In this document: in pieces, positions 27,193 through 37,161 of the stretch
Position numbering within the stretch: position 1 is the stretch's first letter
Layout: each line of letters begins with the position of its first letter
Source: Planctomycetota bacterium
GTDB lineage: Bacteria; Planctomycetota; JAJSAM01; JAJVHW01
Direction of reading: 5' to 3'
NCBI GenBank assembly: GCA_024280885.1
Contig: JAJRPF010000045.1
Location: 186,001 to 250,000 of the forward strand
DNA length: 64,000 bases
The notes under the pieces: generated by a model
What the model saw: the letters and a program-made list of their open reading frames with translations, nothing else
The model's database searches: none
What the model was told of the DNA's origin: nothing
Position numbers and translations under genes: made by a program

Positions 27193-27942
27193 ATGACGCC
27201 GAAACCTGATCCTCTGCCCGACGTCCCGCATCTCAGTATCGTCGTGCCCGTCTACGACGAGGCGGCGCGGATCGTCACAGGCATCGAGACGCTGATGGAG
27301 TACGTGGACGCCCACTCCATCGACACCGAGGTCATCGTGGTCGACGACGGATCGACGGATGCGACACCAACGTTGCTCGCGGGCCTTGAGACCAGGTTTC
27401 CCGTGGTTCGCGGGCTGACGCTGGCACACAACGCAGGAAAGGGCGCAGCGGTGCGTGCCGGAATGGCGGAAGCTCGCGGGCGCTACCGTCTCTTCGCGGA
27501 TGTCGATCAGAGCACGCCCATCGCCGAGTGGGAGCGATTGCGTGACGCTCTGGAAGCCGGCCACGACGTCGCGATCGCAAGCCGTGAGATCACCGGCGCG
27601 AAGCGCGTTCGCGATCGCTGGCACAGGCGCCAGATGGGCAACGTCTTCCGCCTGCTGCGCGACATCTTTGTCGTCGAGGGTTTCATCGACTCGCAGTGCG
27701 GGTTCAAGCTGTTCACTGCGGATGCCGCGGAGACGATTTTCTCTCGCGCCCATCTCGATCGCTTCTGCTTCGACGTGGAACTCCTCGCGATCGCCGCGCA
27801 TCACAAGTTGCGCGTCATCGAGGTCCCGGTCACCTGGACGGACGACCACGCCTCGAAGGTCAACCCGCTCACCGACTCGTTCTCGATGCTGAAGGACCTG
27901 TGGCGCATCCGCAGCTTCCGCGCGCGTGGGTCCTACGACTGA
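27193..27942 (+). CDS. GT2 glycosyltransferase, dolichyl-phosphate glucose synthase-like
   Basis: 249 residues. GT-A fold with IVVPVYDEAARIVTGIETL, VIVVDDGSTDATPTLL, LAHNAGKGAAVRAGM, the DVDQSTPIAEWERL nucleotide/metal site and DSQCGFKLF, all characteristic of the ALG5/DPG-synthase-like branch. No C-terminal membrane helices, unlike the GT2 at 23290. It probably makes a polyprenyl-phosphate hexose used by the adjacent GT-C enzyme. ATG 27193 is the first Met in good register; the frame is open upstream to 27115. Confidence 0.85.
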   Translation: MTPKPDPLPDVPHLSIVVPVYDEAARIVTGIETLMEYVDAHSIDTEVIVVDDGSTDATPTLLAGLETRFPVVRGLTLAHNAGKGAAVRAGMAEARGRYRLFADVDQSTPIAEWERLRDALEAGHDVAIASREITGAKRVRDRWHRRQMGNVFRLLRDIFVVEGFIDSQCGFKLFTADAAETIFSRAHLDRFCFDVELLAIAAHHKLRVIEVPVTWTDDHASKVNPLTDSFSMLKDLWRIRSFRARGSYD

Positions 27943-28011
27943 GCGTTCTCCCGTTCGGCGAGATCCAGGGCATCGAAGTGCCCACTCGAAATGACGACTC
28001 CGGGGTGCGGA

Positions 28012-29217
28012 CTATCGCTCTCTCTTCGGGAACGGGAGCGTGACCTGAAGCGTCGCGCGTCCCGCGAGCGCCCTGACCGCTTCGAGGTCGGTCTGGTCCG
28101 ACAGGAGACCGCCCGTGAACGCCAACGAACGCGCGAGAACGTATGCGTTCAACACCTCTCCGGGGTGAAATCCATCGAACATCCAACGGTCATCCAAGTC
28201 ATAGTCGCGCGGAGACTCCGAGGCGCGACACGGGAAGCCAGCGCGAGACAGCGCGACGGGTACGTCACGCTGGTATGTACCCCACCAAGCAGCATGGCCA
28301 GTCGACGTATCGAGCGCGACGCGACATTCATCCGCGAATGGCGGGAGGTAGACAATCACCTCCACTCCAGCGTTTCGGATTCGAGCACACGCCGCGATGA
28401 GTCGATCGACGGCTTCTCCGCGGATCCCCGCGTTGCGGACGAATTGTCCTCTGAAGCTCCGTATCCTCTCGATCACGGGCGGATCCTCGCGGTCGCGATA
28501 GCGCCCGGTTCTCCGCAGTTCGTCGTAGTACGCGGGCGGATACTGGCGGCTCCCATCGACACGAAAGCCGGTCCCGTACTGCAGAGCACCGATGCCGATC
28601 GCGCCGCGGGTGCCGGATGGTCCCGGGCCAAGGGCTCCGACACGGATCGCGCGGAAGGGGAATTCGCGGCCGTACATCCAGCGCCGCAGCGCCACGACGT
28701 GCGCAGCACCATTCAGGGCGACGTCTTCTGAAGTCGGCGCAGAAATCGTCCGCGCGCGGTCTCCAAAGAGCCACCAGGGATCGACGCCGAGGATGACTAC
28801 ACGTGGACTCGGGAGTCGACCGACGGCAATGTCTGCCGCGTAGCGCTCAAGATCCCCGACACCCTGGATCATCCCGCCTGCATTGAACAACGTCATTCCT
28901 GTCGTCTCGAAGAGACGTGCGGGAATCTGCATGACACGCGAACTTCCCACGACAACGATCTCGGCCCTCACGTCTCGGAGTCGCGCGTGCTTGTACAGAC
29001 CCAGTTGCTGCGACAACACCCCGCGCGCAAAGAGAGACTCGCTAGCGTTCCGCTGCAGTGCGGCAACGCGCGCGACTGGCCATGATTCGCCAGTTCTCCA
29101 CAGAACGGACTCCAGCCCTAGCGCGAGAGCCAGGAACGGTGCTCCGCAGACCGCGACTCGGGCCAAGAAGCGCCATGGCGAGTCGGCTTCAGAACTGGAA
29201 ATAGATGAACGGGACAT
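28012..29217 (-). CDS. SGNH-hydrolase-like membrane-anchored protein paired with MBOAT
   Basis: 401 residues. An N-terminal hydrophobic helix at about 18-36 (FLARVAVCGAPFLALALGL) suggests a membrane anchor with a periplasmic domain. That domain carries EIVVVGSSRVMQIPARLF (a GSS variant of the GDS nucleophile block) and near the end DDRWMFDGFHPGEVL, the Asp-x-x-His dyad of SGNH esterases and acyltransferases. Such proteins accompany AlgI-type MBOATs (as AlgJ/AlgX or DltD do) in O-acetylation of polysaccharides. The gene overlaps the upstream MBOAT gene by 29 bp, supporting a pair. Catalytic competence is inferred. Confidence 0.7.
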   Translation of the reverse strand: MSRSSISSSEADSPWRFLARVAVCGAPFLALALGLESVLWRTGESWPVARVAALQRNASESLFARGVLSQQLGLYKHARLRDVRAEIVVVGSSRVMQIPARLFETTGMTLFNAGGMIQGVGDLERYAADIAVGRLPSPRVVILGVDPWWLFGDRARTISAPTSEDVALNGAAHVVALRRWMYGREFPFRAIRVGALGPGPSGTRGAIGIGALQYGTGFRVDGSRQYPPAYYDELRRTGRYRDREDPPVIERIRSFRGQFVRNAGIRGEAVDRLIAACARIRNAGVEVIVYLPPFADECRVALDTSTGHAAWWGTYQRDVPVALSRAGFPCRASESPRDYDLDDRWMFDGFHPGEVLNAYVLARSLAFTGGLLSDQTDLEAVRALAGRATLQVTLPFPKRER

Positions 29218-30613
29218 GCCCCGTGCTCCCCAAGAGAAGGATGGCCGACGCGATCATCCAGTAGACCAACCAGCGCACTAGTACCGGAAGGCGGGCAACC
29301 TGCAGCCCGTGCTGCTCACGTCGTTGTACCCACTCGATGCCGAGCACTGCGGCGCAATACGGAAGGCCCCCGCGTCCCCGGATCGGACCGTCGACATCCA
29401 ATGCCAGAACCCGTTCGATCAGAGCGACTGCGTCCGAGACCGAGTCGCTTCGAAAGAACACCCAGCCGACGCAGACGACGGTGAACGTGAGCACCATCTG
29501 CCTGCACTCCCCGATCCTTGGGAACGACCGGCTCTCGGCCACAATGCCGCGGCTCGGAATGCGTTTCAGCAGTATTCCGGGGAGAAAGCAGACGCCGTGG
29601 AGCACCCCCCACACCAGAAAGGTCCAATTCGCACCGTGCCACAGACCGCTCGCGGCGAATGTGATCATCACGTTGCGCACGCGCGCGGCACGGCCCGCGC
29701 GGCTCCCCCCTAGTGGGACGTAGAGGTAGTCACGAAACCAAGTCGAGAGCGAGATATGCCAACGTCGCCAGAACTCGGCGATGTCTCGACTGAAGTAGGG
29801 AAACGCGAAGTTGCGCGAAAGTCGGAAACCGAAGAGACGTGCAACCCCGATCGCGATGTCCGAGTACCCCGAGAAGTCGCAGTAGATCTGGATCGCGAAG
29901 TACGCGACACCGAGGACGACGGTTACCGAGCCATGCGAGTCCGGAGCGGCGAAGACTCCGTTTACGTACGGCGCCAAATTATCCGCGATCACGGCCTTCT
30001 TGAATAGTCCCCAGAGCGCCTGCCGCACCCCGTCGCTCGCGGCGCTCCGATCGAAGCGACGGTCCGTCAGAAACTGCGGAAGGAGCTCGCGAGCTCGCTC
30101 GATCGGGCCCGCCACCAGCTGCGGAAAGAAACTCACGAACGCAAAGAACGCAACGGGATCGCGGGTTGTCGTCGCGTGTCCCCGGTAGACGTCAAGCGTG
30201 TAGCTCAGCGTCTGGAACGTGTAGAAGCTGATCCCAACGGGCAGGATAAGCCCAAGTGTGCGGGCCTCAAGTTCCCAGCCGATGCTCGCCATCGCATCGA
30301 CGAGAGACACAGCGAAAAAGTCGTAGTACTTGAAGAGTCCTAGCGCGCCCAGGTTGGCGGCAAGACTCACGCCGAGCCACGCCCGACGAACGCGCGAGTC
30401 GGTCGCAGCATCCAACCGCAGCGCCACGACGAAATCGACCGCCGAACTCGCGACGATCAGAGTCAAGAATCGCCAGTCCCACCAACCGTAGAACACGTAG
30501 CTCGCGACGAGCACGATGACGTTCTGCGCACGAACTCCGAACCGTCGCATCGCCCAGTAGAGGGTGAACACGATGGGTAGGAACACGGCGAATGCGAAGG
30601 AGTTGAAGAGCAC
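29189..30613 (-). CDS. MBOAT-family O-acyltransferase (AlgI-like)
   Basis: About 474 residues, polytopic, with the AlgI/DltB hallmarks: FFPQLVAGPIERARELLPQF, QIYCDFSGYSDIAIGVARLF, FWRRWHISLSTWFRDYLYVP and the catalytic-histidine motif ASGLWHGANWTFLVWG. It moves an acetyl or other acyl group across the inner membrane for transfer to an exported polysaccharide, with the downstream SGNH protein. GTG 30613 gives the usual MBOAT length and N-terminus (LFNSFAFAVFLPIVF); the frame is open to 30742, which adds a hydrophilic stretch without family likeness. No clear Shine-Dalgarno decides it. Confidence 0.85.
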   Translation of the reverse strand: MLFNSFAFAVFLPIVFTLYWAMRRFGVRAQNVIVLVASYVFYGWWDWRFLTLIVASSAVDFVVALRLDAATDSRVRRAWLGVSLAANLGALGLFKYYDFFAVSLVDAMASIGWELEARTLGLILPVGISFYTFQTLSYTLDVYRGHATTTRDPVAFFAFVSFFPQLVAGPIERARELLPQFLTDRRFDRSAASDGVRQALWGLFKKAVIADNLAPYVNGVFAAPDSHGSVTVVLGVAYFAIQIYCDFSGYSDIAIGVARLFGFRLSRNFAFPYFSRDIAEFWRRWHISLSTWFRDYLYVPLGGSRAGRAARVRNVMITFAASGLWHGANWTFLVWGVLHGVCFLPGILLKRIPSRGIVAESRSFPRIGECRQMVLTFTVVCVGWVFFRSDSVSDAVALIERVLALDVDGPIRGRGGLPYCAAVLGIEWVQRREQHGLQVARLPVLVRWLVYWMIASAILLLGSTGHVPFIYFQF

Positions 30614-30774
30614 GGCGAGTCTGGCGTCAACAGACGCAGTGAGTGCGCACGAGTGCGGGCTGCCCCACGCCTTGTGACGAAGCAAGGCGGACGCGGACGT
30701 TCCTCCTGACGACGACGGGAGCGCGTGCCAAGAGCGTGTCACTCATCGCGGGGACACTTCATGGCGGGGAGACC

Positions 30775-31971
30775 TCATCGAGCGACCTCGCAGACGAGCG
30801 CTGCGTAACTCTCGATCGTGCGCTCGAGGGAGAATTCTGCTTGGACGCGTGCTCGATTGGCGGTTCCCTGTGCACGCCGCAACGCCAGATCGCCGATTGC
30901 GCGGGCGAGCGCTGCGGCCAGCGCAGCCGCATCTCCTGGTGGCACGACGAGGCCGTCCGTGTGCGCGCGCTCACCAAGTACTGCCGCACTCGCTCCAGCG
31001 TCGGTGGCGACGATCGGCAGGGCCGCAGCCATCGCTTCCAGAAGAGCGTTCGAGAACATCTCGACACGCGACGGCAGAACGAAGAGATCGGCGGCGCGGA
31101 GTTCCGCATCCACGCGCCGCGGCGGCACAGCACCGCAGAACTCATGCGCAACACCGGCCCGCGTCAATGTGTCGCGCGCGTGCTCGAAAGTTGGATTTCC
31201 CGGCGCGTTGCCATCGCCCAGGTGGACGAACCGCACACGCCGTCGAACGTCGTCCTCGAGTCCTGCAAGCGCGATCGCAAGCACGTCCACTCCTTTGACC
31301 GGACGGAGATTGGCGACACAGAGGAGTCGCACCTCGGCGTCGTCGCTACGATCGCGATCACCACCATCACCCGAGACGGAACGCGGCTCCGGGGGCGGGC
31401 CGGGATCGATGCCGTTCGCGATCACGACGACGTTCTCTGCTGCCGCCCCCAAGCCAGCGATCGCCGCGCGTCCGGCAGGCGAGAGTGTGACGACGCGCGC
31501 TGCGCTCTGGAAACCGCGCCGTTCTGTCGCCCGTAGCCAGGGAATATGACGCGACTTCGCGTCGACGAAACCGTTACGAATCCACTCGTCGGTGATGGAG
31601 CCGAGTCCGGCGACGCGATAGATCGTCCGCCGGCCCGATTCCGCGCAGATCGCCGCCGTCCATGCCTCGAACGCGACGCACACAGCGTCTTCTGGAACGG
31701 TTCGCAGTTCGTCCGCGAGTCGGCGCAGCGCGCGCCGGATGCGGCGCACCTCTTCGGAGGATCGATCCACGCGCCGCCACACGCGCCGCGCGAGTGTGTT
31801 CCGAATACCCGTCGCAAGCTGCAACGAGAGGACGGATACGGGGTGACCACGCGTCGATAGACCGTCGCGCAAGGCACGCATCATCCGTGGCACACCTCCT
31901 GAGCCTTCGGCGTCGGCAAGTGTCACGAGCACGACGGAGGGCACAGCTCTGGAGTCGAAGTCGCTCAGCAC
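30775..31971 (-). CDS. GT4-family glycosyltransferase
   Basis: 398 residues, GT-B fold. The N-terminal glycine-rich loop is in DAEGSGGVPRMMRALRDGL; the C-terminal donor site has LLCVANLRPVKGVDVLAIAL and the EX7E block SRVEMFSNALLEAMAAALPI. It transfers an NDP-sugar in polysaccharide assembly; acceptor unknown. The start is GTG 31971, which overlaps the upstream gene's end by 7 bp, so it is the second gene of a two-gene unit with 31965-33449. Confidence 0.85.
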   Translation of the reverse strand: MLSDFDSRAVPSVVLVTLADAEGSGGVPRMMRALRDGLSTRGHPVSVLSLQLATGIRNTLARRVWRRVDRSSEEVRRIRRALRRLADELRTVPEDAVCVAFEAWTAAICAESGRRTIYRVAGLGSITDEWIRNGFVDAKSRHIPWLRATERRGFQSAARVVTLSPAGRAAIAGLGAAAENVVVIANGIDPGPPPEPRSVSGDGGDRDRSDDAEVRLLCVANLRPVKGVDVLAIALAGLEDDVRRRVRFVHLGDGNAPGNPTFEHARDTLTRAGVAHEFCGAVPPRRVDAELRAADLFVLPSRVEMFSNALLEAMAAALPIVATDAGASAAVLGERAHTDGLVVPPGDAAALAAALARAIGDLALRRAQGTANRARVQAEFSLERTIESYAALVCEVAR

Positions 31972-33449
31972 GCACGCCCCACGTCAGTTGTCGGTGGGCG
32001 AGCACGGACGGCACGCTCCTCGCACAGCACGTCGTCATTCGGCGGCGTGCCCTCCCAACGACCGTCGGCGACCGACGCCAAGATTGCGGCGATCCGCTCG
32101 GCGGAAAGTCCCCTGCCGTCGTAGCCTTCCTGCGCCGCCAGGGTGGCTCGCTGCGTGCGCAACTCGTCGGGCGACGAGAGTGCGCGAACGACCACGTCGG
32201 CGATCTCGGCGGGCGACGTCGCCACGTAGCTTGCACCGCAGTCGAGCAATCGCTGTGTGTGCGTGTACGAGAAGAGGCGCTCCACCGACTCCAGGAAGTC
32301 TGCGACGGGGTCGGGGTCGTAGCGAACGTGAAACGTCGGCCGGTCGTTGCACGCGGCATCGAGGGCGATCGTCGAGAATTGGTTTCCCACCACATCGGCG
32401 TAGCGCATCAGGGCGGCAAAGTGCTGATGGTCCTCGTCGGTGGGATTCCAGCGATCCGTGATGCCCGCGTTTGCGCGGCCAGCTACCTCGATCCGCACAA
32501 ACTCCGCTCCGGCGATCGCGGCGTAGCGCTCGATGTGATCGCGCGGGTGCAATCGAACGACGAGCGCCACCGGGCCGCGGCCCTCGCGATTCAGACGCGC
32601 CACGACAGCAGCGATCTCGGCCGCATATCCCGGTTCGTGCGCTGAGTGTCCCGGCGCACTGGTTCCGTACATCACGATGCGGCAATCCGGGTGCAAGTCG
32701 TACTCCCGCAAGAGATCCGCGCGCGATGTGCTGAGTGCCTGCGCATAGATGTCGAATTGCGGCGACCCGACAGGGATGGTCCGCTCCGCCGGTACGCCGA
32801 AATAGGTGGTCATCTCGTCTCGCATCACGGCGCTCCAAACCAACAAGACGTCGCAGGCGGCGGGCAGCACGCCCTTGTTGGTCGGGTTGTCCCACGAGTG
32901 GACCATGCCAACCGTCGGCACGCCGAGCGCGCCAGCGCGCCGCAGGACTGCGGATTCGCTCCGGTCGAAGACGTTGTTGGAGAAGACAACGGCGGGCTCC
33001 CACTTCCGCAGGAGTTCTTCCATCTCGGGCGCTGTGAAGAGTGCTTCTCGCACGCGATTGAGTGAGTCGTGCACGAGCTTGGACTTGCCGAACAACGGCG
33101 AGATCCGGACCTTCCACGGCGTCCGATCGCGTCGCGATGCGAGATATCTGCGCTTCGTCTCCATCGTCGCGATGCGGTGGTTACGCGTCACGACGTCCAT
33201 CGCAAGATCGCGCAGGACTACGTCCCACCTACGTAGGGGAGCGTGTGGCAAGACGTCGAGATCCGCCGCGCAGTCCGGGGCGTCGGCAGCGAGTGCATCC
33301 CGAACGGTCTCCGGCACCGCATAGATCGGGCGTAGTCCACGCGCCGCAAGGGCGCCCGGCAACCCGGTGCGCATCACATTGCGCAACGCGAGACCGGTGG
33401 CGACGGGGATCAGGACCCGCTTCTTGTCGGTGGACTTCCCGGCTGTCAT
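31965..33449 (-). CDS. CDP-glycerol glycerophosphotransferase-like GT-B protein
   Basis: 494 residues. The C-terminal half has VALVVRLHPRDHIERYAAIA, then HFAALMRYADVVGNQFSTIALDAA, the GT-B donor-binding layout of capsule polymerases and CDP-glycerophosphotransferase-like enzymes. TVGMVHSWDNPTNKGVLPAACDVLLVWS mid-protein resembles the FxGxxHG.. region of polysialyltransferase-type proteins. Donor unknown. The ATG at 33449 faces a 227-bp spacer shared with the divergent peptidase. Same length as the protein at 9229-10713 and loosely similar in layout, but no close relationship is visible. Confidence 0.6.
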   Translation of the reverse strand: MTAGKSTDKKRVLIPVATGLALRNVMRTGLPGALAARGLRPIYAVPETVRDALAADAPDCAADLDVLPHAPLRRWDVVLRDLAMDVVTRNHRIATMETKRRYLASRRDRTPWKVRISPLFGKSKLVHDSLNRVREALFTAPEMEELLRKWEPAVVFSNNVFDRSESAVLRRAGALGVPTVGMVHSWDNPTNKGVLPAACDVLLVWSAVMRDEMTTYFGVPAERTIPVGSPQFDIYAQALSTSRADLLREYDLHPDCRIVMYGTSAPGHSAHEPGYAAEIAAVVARLNREGRGPVALVVRLHPRDHIERYAAIAGAEFVRIEVAGRANAGITDRWNPTDEDHQHFAALMRYADVVGNQFSTIALDAACNDRPTFHVRYDPDPVADFLESVERLFSYTHTQRLLDCGASYVATSPAEIADVVVRALSSPDELRTQRATLAAQEGYDGRGLSAERIAAILASVADGRWEGTPPNDDVLCEERAVRARPPTTDVGRAC

Positions 33450-33676
33450 CAGGTTCGCAAGTGGCCTCCTGTGAGCCTGTCACCGCGACTGAGAGCCCGC
33501 CTCCCAACGCGATCGCGCGGCGAGACTACTGCGAAGCCCGCCGACCGCGGATTCCTGGTTCGCGCGACGACCGGTCTTTTCGCCGCTGGTCCGCGGAACG
33601 CTCCGGCACCCACGACGTCATCTCTCCGCGAGATCGACAGCATCCATACTAGGATCTCGATCAACGGAGACTCCCC

Positions 33677-36600
33677 ATGCGCCATCGTGCCTTCACGTCC
33701 TTCGCCCTTCCGATCGTCCTCTGCACCGCGGCGCTCGCAAGCGCAGCGGAGGAACGCGAGCGCATTCATCACGACGTCACCGTCAGGCTCGATCCCGCCG
33801 GTCACGGAATCTCGGTGCGCGATCGGATCCACCTTCCGGCCGCCATGCGGTCCACACCGATTCGACTCCAATTCCACTCCGATCTCGAACTGACGAACGA
33901 AGAGCCGGCATGGCAGATCCGGGAGATCAAGGCGACTGGCTCCGGAGCAGACGTCGGCGAGCACGCGTCGGGCGTCTCGGTCAGGACCTACGAGGCCACT
34001 CCGAAGGACGGCACCGACCCGGGTGACACGCCAATCTACGTCAGTTTAATCGGGACGATCCACCACCCGCTCGTGACCGAGGGCGCCGAGTACGCCCGCT
34101 CGTTCTCGCGCTCGCCGGGAATCATCTCGGATGAGGGCGTCGTGCTCTCCGGTGCTTCGTACTGGCTACCGCGCGTTGGTGACGAACTCTTCACGTACCG
34201 GCTGACACTCGATCTCCCCAAGGGTTGGGACGCCGTCAGTCAGGGCACACGCACGCAGCACAACGACGTGCAGGGCCGTCGCATCGTCACATGGGACTGT
34301 CGCGATCCGATGGATGACGCCTACATCATCGCCGCCCGCTTCACCGAGTACGAGCGACAGGCCGGCAGCGTCACCGCGATGGCGTTTCTCCGGACGCCGG
34401 ACGCGAATCTCGCGAACAAGTACCTGGAGGCGACGGCCCAGTACATCGACATGTATGGGCGACTGCTCGGCCCCTATCCCTTCGAGAAGTTCGCGCTCGT
34501 CGAGAACTTCTGGGAGACGGGCTACGGGATGCCGTCATTCACGCTCCTCGGCCCGAAAATCATCCGCTTCCCGTTCATCCTCCACTCGTCGTATCCGCAC
34601 GAGATCCTGCACAACTGGTGGGGCAATTCAGTCTACGTCGATTGGCGCAGCGGCAACTGGTGCGAGGGCCTCACGGCCTACCTTGCTGACCATTTGATCA
34701 AGGAGGGGCAGGGACGCGGCGTCGAGTACCGCCGCGACACACTGAAGGGCTATGGCAGCTTCGTCGGCGAGGGCCGCGACTTCCCACTGACCGAGTTCAC
34801 GAGCCGTCACTCTGGCGCGACACAGGCCATCGGCTACGGGAAGTGCCTGATGGTCTTTCACATGTTGCGGCGCCGCTTCGGCGACGACATCTTCGCCCGA
34901 GCACTGCATCGCTTCTATCGTGAGCAGCGGTTCCGTACGGCGTCGTGGACGGACATCGAGGCAACCTTCTCGAGCATCACCGGCGAGGACTTGCGGAGCT
35001 TCTTCGCGCAGTGGGTCGGACGGCCCGGCGCGCCCGAACTCGCCGTCGCTGCGACCTTGGACGATGACGGCACGCTCCGCGTGAGCCTGCGCCAGACACA
35101 GGACGGCGACGCATTCGAGTTGCTGGTGCCATTGGTCGTCACGCGTTCGACGGGAGATACGATCACCGTGACGCCCCGCCTTGAGGGGCGTGACACCGAG
35201 GTGCTCATCAACGACGCTAAAGCCGTGCGGATCGACGTCGACCCGCGCTTCGATGTGTTTCGACGACTCGACACCGCCGAGACACCTCCGACGCTCGCCG
35301 AGATGTTCGGGGCCGCGAAGGTCACACTGGTCGTGCCGGACGAGGAAACACCGCTGGCAGCGGCCTGGAGCGGACTCGCGGACGCCTGGTCTGCGGGCAA
35401 CGAAACCGACGTCGCCATCGTCACCGCGAGCGCCTTGACGAAACTCCCCGCCGATCGTGCGGTCTGGATACTCGGCACCGAGAACCCCTGGCGCAGCGTC
35501 GTCGGCGAGAGCCTCGCCGCGCATGGCGCTCGCGTCGATCGCGACTCCATTCGGTTCGGTGCAGAGTCCGTGCCGCTGACCGGGCACTCGGCCGTCTGGG
35601 TCGCGCGTCACCCGACAGATCCGTCGCTCGCCATCGGCTGGGTCGGAACGGACTCCGCCGCCGCCGTCCCCGGTCTCGCGCGCAAGCTCCCCCACTACGG
35701 CAAGTACAGCTTCCTGGCATTCGCGGGCGACGCCCCCGACAACGTCGTGAAGGGCACGTGGCCACCAACCGGCTCTCCGCTCACCGCATTCGTCGGCGAC
35801 GGGCGCGAGTCCCGCCCTCCGATGGGGCGTGTCGCGAAGAGAGCGCCCCTCGCGAGCCTCGCGCCAGTCTTCGATCCGTCGCAACTCCGCGCCGACGTCA
35901 CGTTCCTTGCAGATGACGCGCAAGAAGGCCGTGGCGTCGGGACTCCCGGCCACGATCGCGCCGCCGAGTACATCGCAAAGGCGTTCAAGGCAGCAGGCCT
36001 CCGATCCACGCATCCCGCAGGACGCTGGTTCGATACGTGGACCGAAGCCGAGGGTCCGCGCGGAGAACGCGTCACGCTCCGCAACGTGATCGGCATGATC
36101 CCCGGCACGGACCCGGAACTCGCAGGGCAGTCCGTCGTCGTCGCCGCACACTACGACCACCTCGGTCGCGGCTGGCCGGACGCGCGCGAAGGGCAGGCCG
36201 GGAAGATCCACAACGGTGCCGACGACAACGCGTCGGGTGTGGCGGTGTTGCTGGATGTCGCCCGCATCCTCGGGCGAGAGTTGAAGCCAGCGCGCACCAT
36301 CATCTTCGTCGCATTCGACGGTGAGGAATGGGGTCTCAAGGGGGCACGCCGCTACGTGGAGTCGATGAAGCAGTGGCCGATCAGTCGCGTGCACTCGATG
36401 GTGAACCTCGACTCGGTGGGAAGACTCGGAGCGAATAAGCTGCTGGTGCTCGGCTCCGGCACGGCGACCGAGTGGCCGCATGTCGCGATGGGCGTCGGAT
36501 TCACGACGGGCGTCGAGTCAACGTGTGTCGCGGACGATCCGGGTGGAAGCGACCAGGTCGTGTTCCACGAGCACGGCGTGCCGGCGGTGCAACTCTTCAC

Positions 36601-37054
36601 CGGCCCGCACGAGGACTACCACCGCTCGACCGATACAGCCGACAGGGTCGACTTCGACGGATTGGTGAAAGTCGCCACGTGGCTGCGCGAAACGCTGGTC
36701 TACCTCTCGGGGCGCACGGAACCGTTCACCTCGGCCCTCGCAGCAACTCCCGGGGGCGCGGAGCGGCCAGCGAAACGCCCGCCCGCCGGGCGCCGCGTCT
36801 CCCTCGGGACGGTCCCCGACTTCGCGTACCAGGGCGGCGGCGTGCGGGTCGGCTCTGTGATTGCAGGCTCGCCTGCCGAGAAGGCCGGAATCGTCGCGAA
36901 CGACGTGATCCTCGCCGTCAATGGCGTCGAGATGACCGATCTACGCGGCTACGGCGCGGCGCTGCGCACACGATCGCCAGGCGACGTCATCACTGTGCGT
37001 GTACAGCGCGGCGACGAGACACTCGAGCTCACGGCGACGCTCGTCGCTCGCTGA
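33677..37054 (+). CDS. Exported M1 aminopeptidase - M28 aminopeptidase - PDZ fusion
   Basis: 1125 residues. Residues 1-24 form a signal peptide (AFTSFALPIVLCTAALASAA). An M1-like (gluzincin) domain follows, with HEILH at 308-312 and WCEG providing E330; the exopeptidase GxMEN motif is replaced by GYGMPS. Around residues 740-1010 is an M28 domain: HYDHLGRG, GADDNASGVAVL, FDGEEWGLKGARR, NLDSVGRLG and GPHEDYHRSTD supply the two-zinc ligands. The last 90 residues are a PDZ domain (VIAGSPAEKAGIVANDVILA). Predicted periplasmic or surface protein degradation. No frameshift is seen. The spacing HExxH-x17-E is one shorter than the usual M1 value. Confidence 0.88.
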   Translation: MRHRAFTSFALPIVLCTAALASAAEERERIHHDVTVRLDPAGHGISVRDRIHLPAAMRSTPIRLQFHSDLELTNEEPAWQIREIKATGSGADVGEHASGVSVRTYEATPKDGTDPGDTPIYVSLIGTIHHPLVTEGAEYARSFSRSPGIISDEGVVLSGASYWLPRVGDELFTYRLTLDLPKGWDAVSQGTRTQHNDVQGRRIVTWDCRDPMDDAYIIAARFTEYERQAGSVTAMAFLRTPDANLANKYLEATAQYIDMYGRLLGPYPFEKFALVENFWETGYGMPSFTLLGPKIIRFPFILHSSYPHEILHNWWGNSVYVDWRSGNWCEGLTAYLADHLIKEGQGRGVEYRRDTLKGYGSFVGEGRDFPLTEFTSRHSGATQAIGYGKCLMVFHMLRRRFGDDIFARALHRFYREQRFRTASWTDIEATFSSITGEDLRSFFAQWVGRPGAPELAVAATLDDDGTLRVSLRQTQDGDAFELLVPLVVTRSTGDTITVTPRLEGRDTEVLINDAKAVRIDVDPRFDVFRRLDTAETPPTLAEMFGAAKVTLVVPDEETPLAAAWSGLADAWSAGNETDVAIVTASALTKLPADRAVWILGTENPWRSVVGESLAAHGARVDRDSIRFGAESVPLTGHSAVWVARHPTDPSLAIGWVGTDSAAAVPGLARKLPHYGKYSFLAFAGDAPDNVVKGTWPPTGSPLTAFVGDGRESRPPMGRVAKRAPLASLAPVFDPSQLRADVTFLADDAQEGRGVGTPGHDRAAEYIAKAFKAAGLRSTHPAGRWFDTWTEAEGPRGERVTLRNVIGMIPGTDPELAGQSVVVAAHYDHLGRGWPDAREGQAGKIHNGADDNASGVAVLLDVARILGRELKPARTIIFVAFDGEEWGLKGARRYVESMKQWPISRVHSMVNLDSVGRLGANKLLVLGSGTATEWPHVAMGVGFTTGVESTCVADDPGGSDQVVFHEHGVPAVQLFTGPHEDYHRSTDTADRVDFDGLVKVATWLRETLVYLSGRTEPFTSALAATPGGAERPAKRPPAGRRVSLGTVPDFAYQGGGVRVGSVIAGSPAEKAGIVANDVILAVNGVEMTDLRGYGAALRTRSPGDVITVRVQRGDETLELTATLVAR

Positions 37055-37161
37055 TCCGCACGCCACGTCAACCCCGTACCTCAAGACCGTGACTGCCCCC
37101 GAGTCCGGCTCGCGGGCCGCACCGTACCCACTCTTCTTCAGCGCGCCCCCACGCGGAGCCG

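Noticed and set aside
34628..36481. 617-codon open frame on the minus strand
   Set aside because: Fully antisense to the M1-M28-PDZ peptidase, which has clear catalytic motifs; the antisense product is His/Arg-rich without family features, a normal by-product of GC-rich codon use.
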